Positions 22,101 through 31,596 of a DNA stretch of 64,000 nt are shown one piece after another. The notes under the pieces are model-generated. The model saw only the letters and a list, made by a program, of their open reading frames with translations, was not told where the DNA came from and did no database searches. The first letter of the stretch is position 1. Each line of letters starts with the position of its first letter. The position numbers were made by a program, and so were the translations under genes. The DNA is from Symsagittifera roscoffensis (lineage: Eukaryota; Xenacoelomorpha; Acoela; Convolutidae). The stretch is from positions 61,361,584 to 61,425,583 of the forward strand of contig NC_087062.1 in the NCBI RefSeq assembly GCF_963678635.1, written 5' to 3'.

Positions 22101-25100
22101 CAGGATATCGCCCATTGTGTCGAATACATCTTAGATTTCGATAGGATTTTGTATAATTCGGCACAAAGTCTGATTGATCCGCCCTCAAGTTTTTGATCTC
22201 CTTGCCAACGATATTGAATAAAAAGAGAAAGTCCTTGTTTTTCTGAAATAATTTGTTTAATTCTTCTCATTAGACAACGGCCAGTTGTTCTAGAAAAGGA
22301 TCATCATCACAGATGGGTTGATTATCATTCATTATCTCAAACTATTTAATGAGTTTATCACAACTGAAAATTGATTTTGTTTATTTATTTGGTTTTAAAA
22401 TTACTAGAGTCGGCTTTGGTTAAGATTGGATCAGGTTTTTTCGGCTTTAAATGGTTCCGGCGTACGTTATCTTGGCTTAGTTGCATCATTTTGCATTTTT
22501 ATGCGTGTGCTAAGGGGCAAACTTCGGTTCAACTTGATTGTCTGCCGAAGAATTGTCTTCCGAGTAAATGCTAATCTAACGAACGCAATCGTCTTCTTCG
22601 AGAAAACGTATGAAAAAGTTCCACTGTTTTCAAACATTTTACTGACAATAGTTTTTGTCTCCTTTTCTGTAGACTAGCGAATCGTGCTTTGTTTTTGGTG
22701 TGCTTCGCTTCAGTGTCACTCCAATTGAAATTAAAAGAGTAGGATACTTCAACATAGGATAATTCAATTGGTTGTTCTATTTCTTTTTTTTTGGCTCTTA
22801 CCTTTCTTTGGCTATGTTTTGTATGTTTTAGCGACGTGAATAGGAGGCGAAGAGTGTCTGACAATGCAAGTTATATTGCGAAGGGACTGGCAGTAGAAAT
22901 TCACGACCCTGCAGAAACCAGTGGGTCTGGGTTGAAATTGAGCAAAAAGAAAACGGACCACGATCGAACACTCACTGACGTTAGATCATTCAGACTTTTT
23001 TAAAAACAATACAGGTCTAGTTTTGTTCAGTGACACTTTTTTCTCTGATTGGTGGTTAGTTTCATTTTAAAAGTTTCGAACAAACTGTTATCAAAGTTCC
23101 AAGAGGTTTAATGTGATTTTTTTATTGACACTTTTCCAACTCTCTCTTGGCTGCTATGGCTGAAAGTGTGGTGAAGCGTTTGATTTGGGTTTTTTCGTAC
23201 AATTTGAGATACCATAACGATTTTTTTTTGGGTTCGAAATTGTTTTCCCGAGTCCGGCTAAGTCACCCGGCATCAAAAACAGCCCATGCCACTGTACATG
23301 TTAAGTTGGAACTTTTTGGTTGAATTGTAAAAATAAGCTGCTTTTCAGTCAAGCGAGGAGGTTTCGTCGACTCCTACTCCCAAAAACGACACGCTGTGGG
23401 GAACTGAGCTGTACAGAAAGCTAGAGCAAAGACTGCAGAACATGCAAAGATCTTCAGACAACTCCTCTGATTCGTCAAGTGAGAGCGGATACAAAGGAAA
23501 GAGTACACAATACGGATCCAACGAAGTTACGAAAAGTCCAGCCAAGCTCCAAAATAGTTCAAAGTTGTCCCGGAGAAAAACTCGGACCCTCACTGACACA
23601 AAGTTCGCGAATGACTCCATAGTATACGAGCACACTGCTCAGCTGGATAGCAGGTGAGCTAGAATTGCACCCTGCATATTTTTTTCTCGCACTAATGATG
23701 CAGATTTAGAACAGAGTGTCTGAATGTTAGGCACTTTTTGAATAATGAAGGGAACACTGACATCCTACTAAGCTTTGGAAACGTATTGTATTATGCTATA
23801 GCACAGTGTATCATTAAAAAAAATTGGGATGGATTTTTTTATTCCCCAATCTTCTGCCATAAATTATTCTCTGAGCTGCAAAAATAATCAGACCAGGTTT
23901 TTTCGATACAGTGATTAAGAGTCGATGAACGTGGCGATTTTTTTCAGCAAAAGTTAAATATATTAAAGTTCAATTCATTTCTCTGTTAAAAGGAAGGCAA
24001 ATTCCATCATCGAAGTGTAAAAGTCACAAAAAACGTAATCGACTTCTAATTGTAATCGACTTCGTGATCGACTTCTAACGTAAAGTTGAGATTTTTTTTC
24101 AAGAAACAAGTCAATTTTTTTTATTTCATTGCGTGCATTGGCTCTTTTCCAACGGTCTTTTGGCTATGTTTTGGCTTGAAAGGGTTTTGGTTCGGAAATT
24201 TTGTTTATTATGAGTGAATATTTTTAGGGGCAAAACTAGCAGCAGAGCTGGGAGTGCGGACCGAAATAATTTCAAAATACGGTCAATCGAGCCAGGTGGA
24301 ACATCCTCATTCATGTCATTGAGTCGCAGTCTGAAAAGCACTAGACCAAAACTGCCTCTTCTGGCTACTGTGGGGGAACATGAGAACACTGTTGAGCCTG
24401 TTGTCAAATTGGGCAGAGATACAGTTGAAGTTGAAGATACCAGGAGGGGTCAAGGGAGTTCAAGGTTAGTGTGGAATCGAGTTCATTGAAGAAGATATTT
24501 TCCATCTGAGTATGAATTCCATTTGTGTGTTTCAGAATTACAAATTAAGATGGCGAATTTTAGCAAGCGTTTTGTTACGAGAAAAGTATTAGCAATTTAT
24601 AAAAGAAGAGGAGTTAAAGTTTAAAAATGATGAGTTCAATTAGTATTCTATAAAATGTATTTGTTATTTGTGAAGGTGCAGACCATTTGGGGGAGACGAG
24701 AGTCTAGTGGAGCATAGCTCGACAGATATGAGCTTGATGCAGGGTACTAGTAGAATGATGGAGTCCACATTAGATGCTAACTCGAAATCAATCCGATCCA
24801 AACGTTCAATTCTGCCACAATTCAAGGGTGAGTGTTCGGGTTTTTACACGAGCAAAGCGAAGTGTGATAGTACGATGCAACTTTTTTTTCCAACCTAAGT
24901 CGCAAATACATTTGGTGGCACTTTTGAATTGGTGGGCTACATTTTAATCCCAAGTGCTCTGACATCTGATTAGTAAAAAGCTTACCCAGTTGATGGTTTG
25001 TAAATTCATCAATGGAACCGGAAAAAAGCTATTTGTTTCGTACAACAGTATAATAGATAAAATCTCATTTCAGAAATTTTTTAACTCAATTTTTGAAATC

Positions 25101-26526
25101 CATTATTCATACGCAATTTGGTTTAATGCGTTCTAATTTATTACATACAAAGTTAGTTTGGGTTACTTTGGTTTATTATATTCCAGGTTATTCCATGCAA
25201 ATGTTTTGCGTTTTAAAGCTTCTGAATCTTTGCCGCTTTCTCGCTCGTGTTTGCGATGCTGCGGCTTCGCCTCTGTGTTCATTTATGTTTGATCCGACCA
25301 CGAAGTCGGAGGTCTTCAAGTATTTTTAAGTGTAAAACAACAAAGTGATTTTCACTTATATAAAGTGTTCATGAGTTTTCTTTTTTTTCTAATTTGATTT
25401 TCGTTCACGCTCAAGTTTTATTTTGCGCGCGGTGTGAAATATGATTTCTTTTCATTTGCGAGAGCAAGTGACTTGTTATCTAATATTAAACTTTTTTCTC
25501 GTAACTAACGTTTTTTGCATGCGACAGGTATTGGGCTCGAACCCCGGCCGGACTTTGTTTTATTTTCCTTTATGTTTTATATGGAACCTCGAAACCTTTC
25601 AGCCCCTTCCCATTTGGTTTAAAGCTGAAGCACGCGCCTTAGGAACGAACGGTCGGCGGTTCGAGTCCCGGCCGGGCCTTATATTTTAAAGGCGTGGAAT
25701 TAATTTCTTTTGGAAACTTCAATCGTCGAACTATCATTTGTGTGCTTATTTTTTGCGAGCTTATTTCCTAAGTTAAAAGTTGAGTAAACTCCACTATCGA
25801 ATAGCATAAATGCAAAATTCACAAAAAAACCTGAACGTCTTCTTGCTACGAAAGTGGTTTTATTTTCAGATTTCTCAGCAGAATGAAAAACCTTTGGTTC
25901 CAAGTCAAAATGGGTTAATATTATCAAAAAAGGTCAATCATAACTTGTTCTTGAAATTCAAATTGCATTAGGGTGATCGGTTTTCTTGGAGATTCAAAAG
26001 ATGAGATTTTTTAAGAAAACAAGGCAACTTTTTTTTTCTTGCGTTCATTGACTCCTTTCCAAATGTCTGCTGGCTATGGATATCATTTTTTCTATTTCGT
26101 ACTCGCACAAAGAAAACCACACAGATTTCAAAAAAATTCATAAAAACTTCTTTATTTGCTTGCCGAGGAATGGCTTGAATTTTAATGTTTTCGCTATTGT
26201 TTTGAAATTTCGTTGAATGAAACCAAAAAATATTTCATCTACATTATATGCAGCTCACATTTCGATCCGTTCTGCATAAGCAGATTTTTTGTGCAATTTT
26301 GGTTTGAAAATTTTGCATCAACATCAAGCAACGAACTTGATTTTAGTGGTCTCAATTCTACAACCATGTGATTTCAGAGAAGAGACACTAACCACTTTGC
26401 CTTGGCTATTTAGGTTCTGTGAAGGTCCAGCGTACCCAAAGCAATTCGTCTCCCTCGTCTGATCCGAAAATAAATAAGCCTTCCAGAACTCCCAACCGGG
26501 CATCCGCTGCGTGCTCTCTCATGTGA
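11789..26526 (+). CDS. TTC24-like tetratricopeptide-repeat protein, multi-exon gene
   Basis: Proposed exons: 11789-12626, 12692-13144, (one or more unresolved), 13723-13761, 13900-14269, 14349-14413, 14505-14627, 22832-22979, 23349-23653, 24228-24464, 24676-24827, 26414-26526. Every junction except the unresolved one keeps the frame (phases 1, 1, ?, 2, 0, 2, 2, 0, 2, 2, 1) and has GT-AG borders. The N-terminal half is built of TPR helices whose order and spacing recall vertebrate TTC24 (ALNAFSTAFQRSAM, ICCLNLGALYISLQKPQKGL, FNFGLAYEALGHAHAAI). TPRs are protein-interaction scaffolds; the cellular role of TTC24 is not well known. The C-terminal half is Ser/Lys-rich and probably disordered. The single 8.2 kb intron is full of repeats. 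The first ATG pair at 11789 is taken as start. Confidence 0.72.
13145..13722 (+). other. Intron region with a missing exon and a SINE
   Basis: Exon 2 ends in phase 1, but the next good exon (13723) needs an incoming phase of 2, so something is missing. A short segment after TTTCAG at 13182 reads EKAGCRA in phase, which suits a TPR linker, yet similar DNA recurs at about 28338-28370, so it may be repeat sequence. A tRNA-headed repeat fills 13250-13510. Confidence 0.45.
13250..13510 (+). repeat. tRNA-Lys-like SINE, copy 1
   Basis: GTGTATTGCTACGAACCTTC starts the shared 5' part; GTGTGAGACTCTTAATCTCT is the anticodon-arm region; TGCGAAGCTTCGCCTCTTT ends it. It lies in the unresolved intron region of the TTC24-like gene. 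Confidence 0.68.
13723..14627 (+). CDS. TTC24-like middle exons: last TPR-like helix and start of the disordered tail
   Basis: Exons 13723-13761 (reads YERIYITAVLIG), 13900-14269, 14349-14413 and 14505-14627. The second ends at a consensus GTAAGT donor and contains a helical segment (QQTLELLHRAYLMKGD) followed by Glu/Thr/Ser-rich sequence. The acceptor of the 13900 exon lacks a good pyrimidine tract and could lie 5 bases further right, in which case the preceding junction would change. The later two exons have clean borders. Confidence 0.6.
15425..16275. repeat. Diverged tandem array, unit about 81 bp, 11 copies
   Basis: A unit of the form TTTCATTGCTTCAATAGCTT followed by gcttagaaaaacttctacttt and a ...GCTCTATG...AACTT segment returns at about 15436, 15517, 15604, 15686, 15766, 15836, 15907, 15996, 16083, 16169 and 16250. 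Intervals are 70-89 bases. The copies are diverged by substitutions and small indels, so the array is old. Confidence 0.75.
17368..17824 (+). repeat. tRNA-headed dispersed repeat, copy 1
   Basis: This element begins with a hairpin (ACACAAGCAAAACTTGTGT). It contains a tRNA-like block with A-box-like GTAGCGTAGAGGTTGGTAAGG and B-box-like GGTTTGATTCTG (about 17540-17605), and ends with the motif GCAACTTCGCCTCTGTGT. A full second copy lies at about 48,003-48,541. The pattern is that of a tRNA-derived SINE with a long body. Confidence 0.7.
18085..18935 (-). pseudogene. Broken reverse transcriptase domain
   Basis: Two overlapping frames (18,492-18,935 and 18,295-18,495) plus a third (about 18,110-18,358) carry ordered RT motifs: the fingers (IPIHKQ, YRPISL), the GFR-S palm helix, and GVPQGSI with LMFLININD. 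The stretch that should hold AFD between GFR and GVPQG is missing, and the active-site box is altered to LFTNDPN. Confidence 0.82.
18960..20466. repeat. Repeat block interrupting the non-LTR element
   Basis: The block lies between the linker (ending 20,466) and the RT (starting 18,935). It contains tRNA-like pieces with GCTCGAATCCGATCAGCACC (about 19,208) and several CGGCTTATGTTTTGTCGG-type phrases (19,260-19,760). It also has a pair of similar segments (around 19,870-20,000 and 20,040-20,190, with shared GTGTTTTGGCT and GATTGAATTTTTCG-like text). It is probably one or more later insertions. Confidence 0.5.
22832..26526 (+). CDS. TTC24-like C-terminal exons: Ser/Lys-rich tail
   Basis: Exons 22832-22979, 23349-23653, 24228-24464, 24676-24827 and 26414-26526 (stop TGA 26524-26526). 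All have GT-AG borders and phases that join. The protein is polar and low in complexity (for example SSDNSSDSSSESGYKGK). A phrase RTLTD occurs near the ends of both 22832-22979 and 23349-23653, suggesting a duplicated short linear motif. The 24676 exon has two in-frame acceptor choices 6 bases apart (GAAG at 24675, GCAG at 24681). Confidence 0.75.
22980..24227 (+). other. Two introns of the TTC24-like gene (22980-23348, 23654-24227)
   Basis: Both are AT-rich. The second ends in a partial copy of the ~450-bp hairpin family (AAGTTGAGATTTTTTTTC at about 24084, then the TTCCAACGG/TGGCTATG end near 24150). The first contains a similar end fragment near 23130-23160. No gene is seen. Confidence 0.6.
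24828..26413 (+). other. Intron of the TTC24-like gene with repeat fragments
   Basis: Contains a GCTGCGGCTTCGCCTCTGTG SINE-end motif (25,255-25,280), two direct copies of a tRNA T-arm-like block with CCCCGGCCGGAC and CCCGGCCGGGCC (25,545-25,565 and 25,655-25,677), and a copy of the ~450-bp hairpin family (about 25,690-26,095). No gene is seen. Confidence 0.6.
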
Positions 26527-26933
26527 GAATAGAAAGATGTTTCCTAATCAAAGTTGTTCAGTTCTTTTGCCAGTCACTGACTGGTGTGGTCTGCAGCTTA
26601 GTCGTACCCAGATTTCCATGTGAATTTACTTGTATATAAGATGTCAATGTTGTTTATTAGAAATCAATGCCAATGTGTAAATAATAATTTTGAAAAATCC
26701 GTTTGAATTGTAAATAAGTAGAATGATCTTATCGTGTTTGTTTCGAAAAATTCAGCGTTTTCTCTTTTCGAATTGTAATTTGATATAAATCTTCCTTTTC
26801 TGAAATTATGCACGTATCCTTTGCTTGAAAGATAAGTTTTGAGATAATTTCACGAATCATCCGTGGTGCATTTTCAGAAAAGTTATGAATATCGGTGATC
26901 ATTAATGATACTATTCATGACTTAAACCGAAAT
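26527..26933 (+). other. Short gap between the TTC24-like and ANKRD60-like genes
   Basis: The 407 bases contain no canonical AATAAA; AATAAT at about 26,682 is the nearest variant. A 3' splice-site-like GCATTTTCAG (AG at 26,876-26,877) lies 57 bases before the ANKRD60-like ATG. A promoter is not obvious. Confidence 0.5.
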
Positions 26934-28134
26934 ATGGTGACGAACAAGGTGGGCAAGCAAGGGGCCGTGGGACAAGTTCCTAAGCGGCTGTTCCATTTGA
27001 ATGTGCAATTGTTCACGGGCGAGAAGTTCCGAGTAGAGGGCTGCTATGGGCGAATGTTGGTTAGAGAGTTGAAGGAGAAACTAGAATTAAGCATGGGAAT
27101 TCCAGCACATATCATCAGGTCAGTTACAAAATTAAAAGTTATGGCAAATGAAAAATCGATATTAAGGTCTCGTTTAGCCACCAGTCAGTTCTACTGATGA
27201 TAGAGAGGCTTCAGTTAGTAAAAGCAGTAACAGTAAAGTGAACAAGTTTTGTTTTTACAGAATAGGGGTGCCGAAGACTAGCGAGTTCAGAAATTTTGAG
27301 TGATAAATTTGAACTCTTCCCTTTCAATTTGGTTTTATACCGACAACGATTGCACAATCACTTTAAATATTGATACAGAGCTTGGACCTTATGTCATTAA
27401 CCTGTCTAGGCAATGCCATAAATCTGCTGCTCTATGCTTATTCAAACTTAGATATTTTTTTCCCATGTTTTATTTGTTTTCAGATATATATATAGTTTTC
27501 CTTTTCTTTGAAGATCTTCAATTTCGTATTTCATTTGATAAAACGGGCAGTGCTCTGTAACCCAAAAAGGTTCGTCCCCTAACTGTTTCTGGTGCTTCAT
27601 GTTTAAGTTCTCGTTATATGCATATTTACCATTAACAATGAGAAATAAATTCTTTCTTTCCATTATCGGCCCTATATTTTGCCGGGTTTCTGAAATTAAA
27701 CAGGGTTCTAAATTTTAATGAGCCATGTCTTGCTGAACGCGGACGTTTGTTAGCGTTGAAGTTGCTTGGATACAGATGACTGATTAATGAAGTCTTGAAA
27801 CATCTCGTGTATTTGTGATTTAATCAGCTGGCTGATAAAGCTTTTATTGATGATGGTTAAGATTGTTCTACCTGGACGGAGCTGATCTGATTGACGACGA
27901 GATGCTTAAATACGTGGACATAATCCCAGGAGCTCTGTTGAAGGCAACAGTGTGGAACCAGTGGCTTAGTTTAGTAGAGGCTGCAGTAGAAGGGGATGTG
28001 TTCCGCACTCTGCGCCAGGGGGTGACTAAAGACTCCAAGTACAACGATGCCAACAGTGCAAACATGTTGTCTAGAGCCAGATTCAATTGGCTACAGGAGA
28101 GGGCAGGAGTTGCTCTCTTCATCGCCAGTCATAG
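26934..28134 (+). CDS. ANKRD60: ANKRD60-like exons 1-2: ubiquitin-like domain and linker
   Basis: Exon 1 (26934-27118) and exon 2 (27862-28134) join through an AGA codon to give IIR-LFYLDGADLIDDE, the typical second half of a ubiquitin-like fold. Exon 2 ends with GVALFIASHR, the first helix of ankyrin repeat 1. The 743-bp intron between them holds no recognisable element. Confidence 0.87.
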
Positions 28135-31100
28135 GTGTCGTATGTTTATTTGATACTCCAACGTTGCCAACAACTGCCATAGCTCATGAATTGTTTCATT
28201 TAATCGTTTATGAATGGACATTTCTCATCACCTTCGAGCTCAACAGGAGGGTACTAAACATTTTGTAATAATAGCATGAGAGGATTATTTGCTGCTCTTG
28301 GCGTTTCAGAAAACCCCAAAATAAACAAGGATAGCCGGTTGCTGTGCAAGTAGCACAGAATCTTCCGACCATAAATAAAACTACAAAAAAGTTTTTTCAA
28401 ATTGCGCCGTCTTTCGTTTTTGGTGTGATGAGAGAATCTAAACGAAAGCCTAGAAATTCGATAGCTGAAAAAATAAGTGACATTCTAGTACAGTTTTTCA
28501 CATAAAATTAATATCAAATTTTTATTAATCAAAAAGTTTCGAAAATTTTATCAATTATTTTGCTGGTTTTTTTTGGTTCGTTTTCAAAGGCGCTAAAAGA
28601 ATTCTCGATAAAAAGTTTCACTTGAGCAAAACTTAGTAAAGGCCTATTATTAGCCTACTCGCTCGCTGTATTTGCTTGAATTTAGACGAAAGTCGAAAAA
28701 TTTCAACCAGTTTTTCTCGATACTAGGAAATTTTTTTAAAATCGTTCGAGTCACGACTGAAAGGGCTATATCGCTCGATCCATTCCGTTTATTATTTCTG
28801 GTACCTATTTTGCGTGGAAAACTAAAGCATATCCGAATTTTTTTTTCCTCTGAATGGTCGGAACAAAAACGTATGATGTCAAAGGGGCCTAAAATTTATG
28901 AGCAGCGTTTGAATAAATTGTAAATGAACAATGCTAGAAATGGCACAATGATATGGTTGTAGGGGACACGAACAGTTAGTTACGAGGCTTTTGATGAGTG
29001 GCTCCAACGTGTCTGCTCAAACCCCCGGCGGGAGGACTGCACTGCACGCCTGTGGGGCCCAGGGTAATGTGAAGAGTCTCCTCACTCTGTTGCAGTATGG
29101 GGCAGATACTTCCGTAAGCGACAACAGCGGCCAGACTGCACTCACTTTAGCTGCCTCTATGGGACAGAGACAATGCGAGAGGTGAATATTTGAAATCTTC
29201 ACTTAAAGCTGTTTCTTTGTCACTGAACAATGCGACGAAATTTACTTAGATCGTTTTCATTAATTTTTTTTTGGGGGGGGGGGGGAATCTTGCTTACTTT
29301 TTCACACAAGTTTGATTTTTCTCGATTTGGTTTTTTTTACGTTTAATTCAAATTCATTTGCTAAAAGAAAGGCAAAATACGCATTCCAATAACGAAAGTG
29401 CATATAGCGCTAAAAACTCGATTTTTCTGTTTCAAAAAAGGATTTCAATTTTTAATATCTTGGTGATTTTTTTTCAGGAAAAGTCATAAAATTTGTTAAC
29501 GCTCAAATTTGATTTTTCGCGGTTTACTTTTGATTTGTTTATCTGTTCACTTCATTTCCTTATTTAATAGGAAGGCAAACTCCACTACCGAACAGCCAAA
29601 AAGGAAAGGTAACGAAAAACGTGATCGACTTCTTGTTTCGAAAAAAAATTAATTTTCAGATTTCCCAGCGAAATAAAATTTCATCTATTGATCCAGTTTT
29701 CTCAAATTGGGTTAATTTTATCAAAAAGCATCAATCATAAATTGTTCGCGAAATTCAAAGAGCATTAAGGGCAAATATTTTCTCTTAAAAATTCGAATGT
29801 TGAATTTTTTTCAAAAAGCAAGTCAGTTTTTTTTCTGTTTCCTTGCGTTCATTACTCTTTTTCAACTGTCAGTTGGCTATATTTAGATGTCCCAGCGGAA
29901 TAAAAAACTTATCCTTTTGATCCATTTTTCTCAAATTGGATTTGTTTCACGAAAAAGTATTTTGATAATAAAATAATCTTGAAGTTCAACAATTTGAATT
30001 GATAACTGTTGATTATAACTCGAAAGTTGAGGTTTTTTTAAGTCTCATCGATTTCATTGGAACTTTTCTAACTGTAATTTATAATTATAAGAGTTCATAA
30101 GGGTTCAAATATCATTTTTTTTGCTGCATTGACTTTTTCCAACTGTCTGTTTGCTATGTTTTTGAAATTCATTACATGAAAATTCGATTTTTTTTGTCTT
30201 TTCGTTGCCAGAGTGACTTGAAACAAAGGATCGAATAAAAAAAGTGATTGAAATTTGTCAATTTTTTTTTTGCTTATAACCGCTTCGGGAGCATTTTAAA
30301 ACCGCTGTGGAGAAAATCTAAGTTCTCTGTAGGGACCCCAAAGCAGTTTTTACCAAATCAAAGCTTGCACCATTTCTAAAAAATATGTATTGACCTAATG
30401 AAGAATGGCTGCTCTAGGTATCTGTTCATGCATGAGTGGCAGCAGAGAGCGAAGAAGAGTAGAAGGTGGGTGGACAAGAGACCTCTGATGGCACACCAGA
30501 TGTATGACAGCCACGTGCAAACATGGTACACTGGCACTCAGAGTAGACTGTACACTGCAGAAATACTCCCTCCCGAAGAGTTCTCTGGCACTCGACTCAG
30601 TGCACCCAAGAGGACGCCTGTTGCACCTAGGTGAAGTACAAGACACCCATAATTTATTATGTTTTTGAAACTGTAATCTTGCCACCCATCAATTCGTTGT
30701 TAATATCGAAAAATACGGTGATGTTATTCATCTGCAGTAATGTGGTTATTTGGTTGTTTTGTAAATGCTCTTGTTGCAGGTAGCATTTGATATTCAGAAA
30801 GAGTTTAATCTTTCTTCATATTTATAACGAGCAATTTCAGATCTTTCACAGCGCCTGAGAAGGCCATGAGACACTCGAGAAGCCGCACCATATCACAAGA
30901 GGGAGAGAGACGCAACCTATCCCGCGGAGGCGCCATGCAGAGTAGCAACCACCAGCTGAACCAAAATGATGCCAATGCTGTACAAACACAAAACGGGAGA
31001 CCATCGGAACCTTACCTGCCTAGGAGCTGCAATAGAGCCTTTTCAAGACAAATGTCAGCCGCAGCTAAGATACGCACAAATCCGAGCTGGGTATCACATA

Positions 31101-31171
31101 AATCAGGAGACAACTGGATTTCGAGAAGACCCGAGAGCATTTTGCAGCAATTAGGAGTCGGCATGCAGTGA
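26934..31171 (+). CDS. ANKRD60: ANKRD60-like protein: ubiquitin-like domain plus ankyrin repeats
   Basis: Five exons: 26934-27118, 27862-28134, 28963-29181, 30418-30630, 30841-31171. All four introns are phase 2 with GT-AG borders, and the join gives 406 codons. Order: a ubiquitin-like N-terminal domain (RVEGCYGRMLVRELKEKLEL...YLDGADLIDDEML); a characteristic linker (WLSLVEAAVEGDVFRTLRQG); then ankyrin repeats (ALFIASHRGHEQLVTRLLMS, GRTALHACGAQGNVKSLL, GQTALTLAASMGQRQC); and a basic, Arg/Ser-rich tail. The combination and wording match vertebrate ANKRD60 better than ANKUB1, the other candidate. Molecular function is poorly known; ankyrin repeats bind proteins. ATG 26934 is chosen because a stop at 26886 closes the frame upstream. 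Confidence 0.85.
28135..28962 (+). other. Intron 2 of the ANKRD60-like gene
   Basis: AT-rich. It contains a segment (about 28,338-28,370) resembling 13,190-13,220 in the TTC24-like gene (both with AGCCGGTTGC and GCAAGTA), so this is a dispersed repeat. Nothing else is recognised. Confidence 0.5.
28963..29181 (+). CDS. ANKRD60: ANKRD60-like exon 3: ankyrin repeats
   Basis: The exon reads two full ankyrin units with the consensus G-TALH and LL-YGAD elements, and the start of a third. It begins and ends in phase 2 (219 bases), so it is a symmetric exon. Confidence 0.9.
29182..30417 (+). other. Intron 3 of the ANKRD60-like gene with copies of the ~450-bp hairpin family
   Basis: A run of 13 Gs lies at about 29,273-29,285. 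At least three partial copies of the dispersed hairpin family follow (ends near 29,848-29,880, 30,125-30,165, and a body around 29,560-29,760 with the phrase TCTCAAATTGGGTTAATTTT). No gene is seen. Confidence 0.6.
30418..31171 (+). CDS. ANKRD60: ANKRD60-like exons 4-5: basic C-terminal tail
   Basis: Exon 4 (30418-30630) reads YLFMHEWQQRAKKSRRWVDK and continues with Tyr/Trp-rich sequence. Exon 5 (30841-31171) is rich in Arg, Ser and Gln and ends in TGA at 31169-31171. I do not recognise a domain. AATAAA at 31240-31245 is a plausible polyadenylation signal. Confidence 0.75.
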
Positions 31172-31596
31172 CTCTCAGAAATCTTTCCTGTCTGAAAAAT
31201 TTTCAGGAAGCGCCAACAGAGTTCAATCATAAGTCTGTAAATAAAAATCATGCTTTTAAAATCTGTAAATTGTAAATAACTGAATATTCTGTTAATGAAA
31301 TTTGTGTATAGATTAGAACCAAGTGTGCCTTCTGTTCAGTTGTTGATCCATCTTTTGTCGTCATTGAAATTATTGTTTCCTATCGTAATATTTGCTCAAG
31401 TAGCCGAAATGCGAATAAGAGGAAATTTAACTTGCGTGTAAAATTGACGAGTGCTCGATTGTTTTCAGAGTCTGATGTCAATTGAATCATTTGAAGACGG
31501 TATATCAATAATCTTATAAATCGTGAAAACATTTGTGACACTGTTTTAATCCTTCGCGGACAACAGTAACGGAAGAGGCGTGTGCTCGTTGAAACA
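31172..31596 (+). other. Short gap between the ANKRD60-like gene and CEP104
   Basis: The 425 bases hold the polyadenylation signal at 31,240 and a strong acceptor-like GATTGTTTTCAG (AG at 31,467-31,468), 129 bases before the CEP104 ATG. Other ATGs lie between (for example 31,473), so the real 5' end is uncertain. Confidence 0.5.
31240..31245 (+). terminator. Polyadenylation signal AATAAA of the ANKRD60-like gene
   Basis: Canonical hexamer 69 bases after the stop codon, on the same strand. Confidence 0.5.

Larger units (their letters stand above)
18085..22350 (-). mobile_element. Degenerate non-LTR retrotransposon (CR1/Jockey-like)
   Basis: On the minus strand, reading from right to left: an endonuclease-like part (about 21,330-20,850) with a GDFDNN motif near 20,995 and a DH-Y remnant; the endonuclease-RT linker with PRWFNNALKNLRTKRNEAHR (20,693-20,466); and reverse transcriptase pieces (18,935-18,085) with PIHKQN...KYRPISLL, IGFRSKQS and GVPQGSI. 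The catalytic F/Y-A-D-D box reads FTND, and frameshifts, stops and an internal deletion break the frame, so it is dead. The part right of 21,400 is assigned by position only. Confidence 0.8.
14628..22831 (+). other. 8.2 kb intron of the TTC24-like gene, filled with repeats
   Basis: The donor is GTGAGT at 14628 and the acceptor TATGTTTTAG at 22831. Contents: a diverged 81-bp tandem array (15,425-16,275), a tRNA-headed ~455-bp repeat (17,368-17,824), remains of a minus-strand non-LTR retrotransposon (18,085-22,350) that is itself split by about 1.5 kb of other repeat DNA (18,960-20,466), and several tRNA-like fragments. I see no host gene inside. Confidence 0.75.

Noticed and set aside
25620-25680. 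A possible tRNA gene (GGTTCGAGTCCCGGCCGGGCC)
   Set aside because: Only the T arm is convincing; D arm and acceptor stem do not form, and a second damaged copy lies 110 bases upstream.
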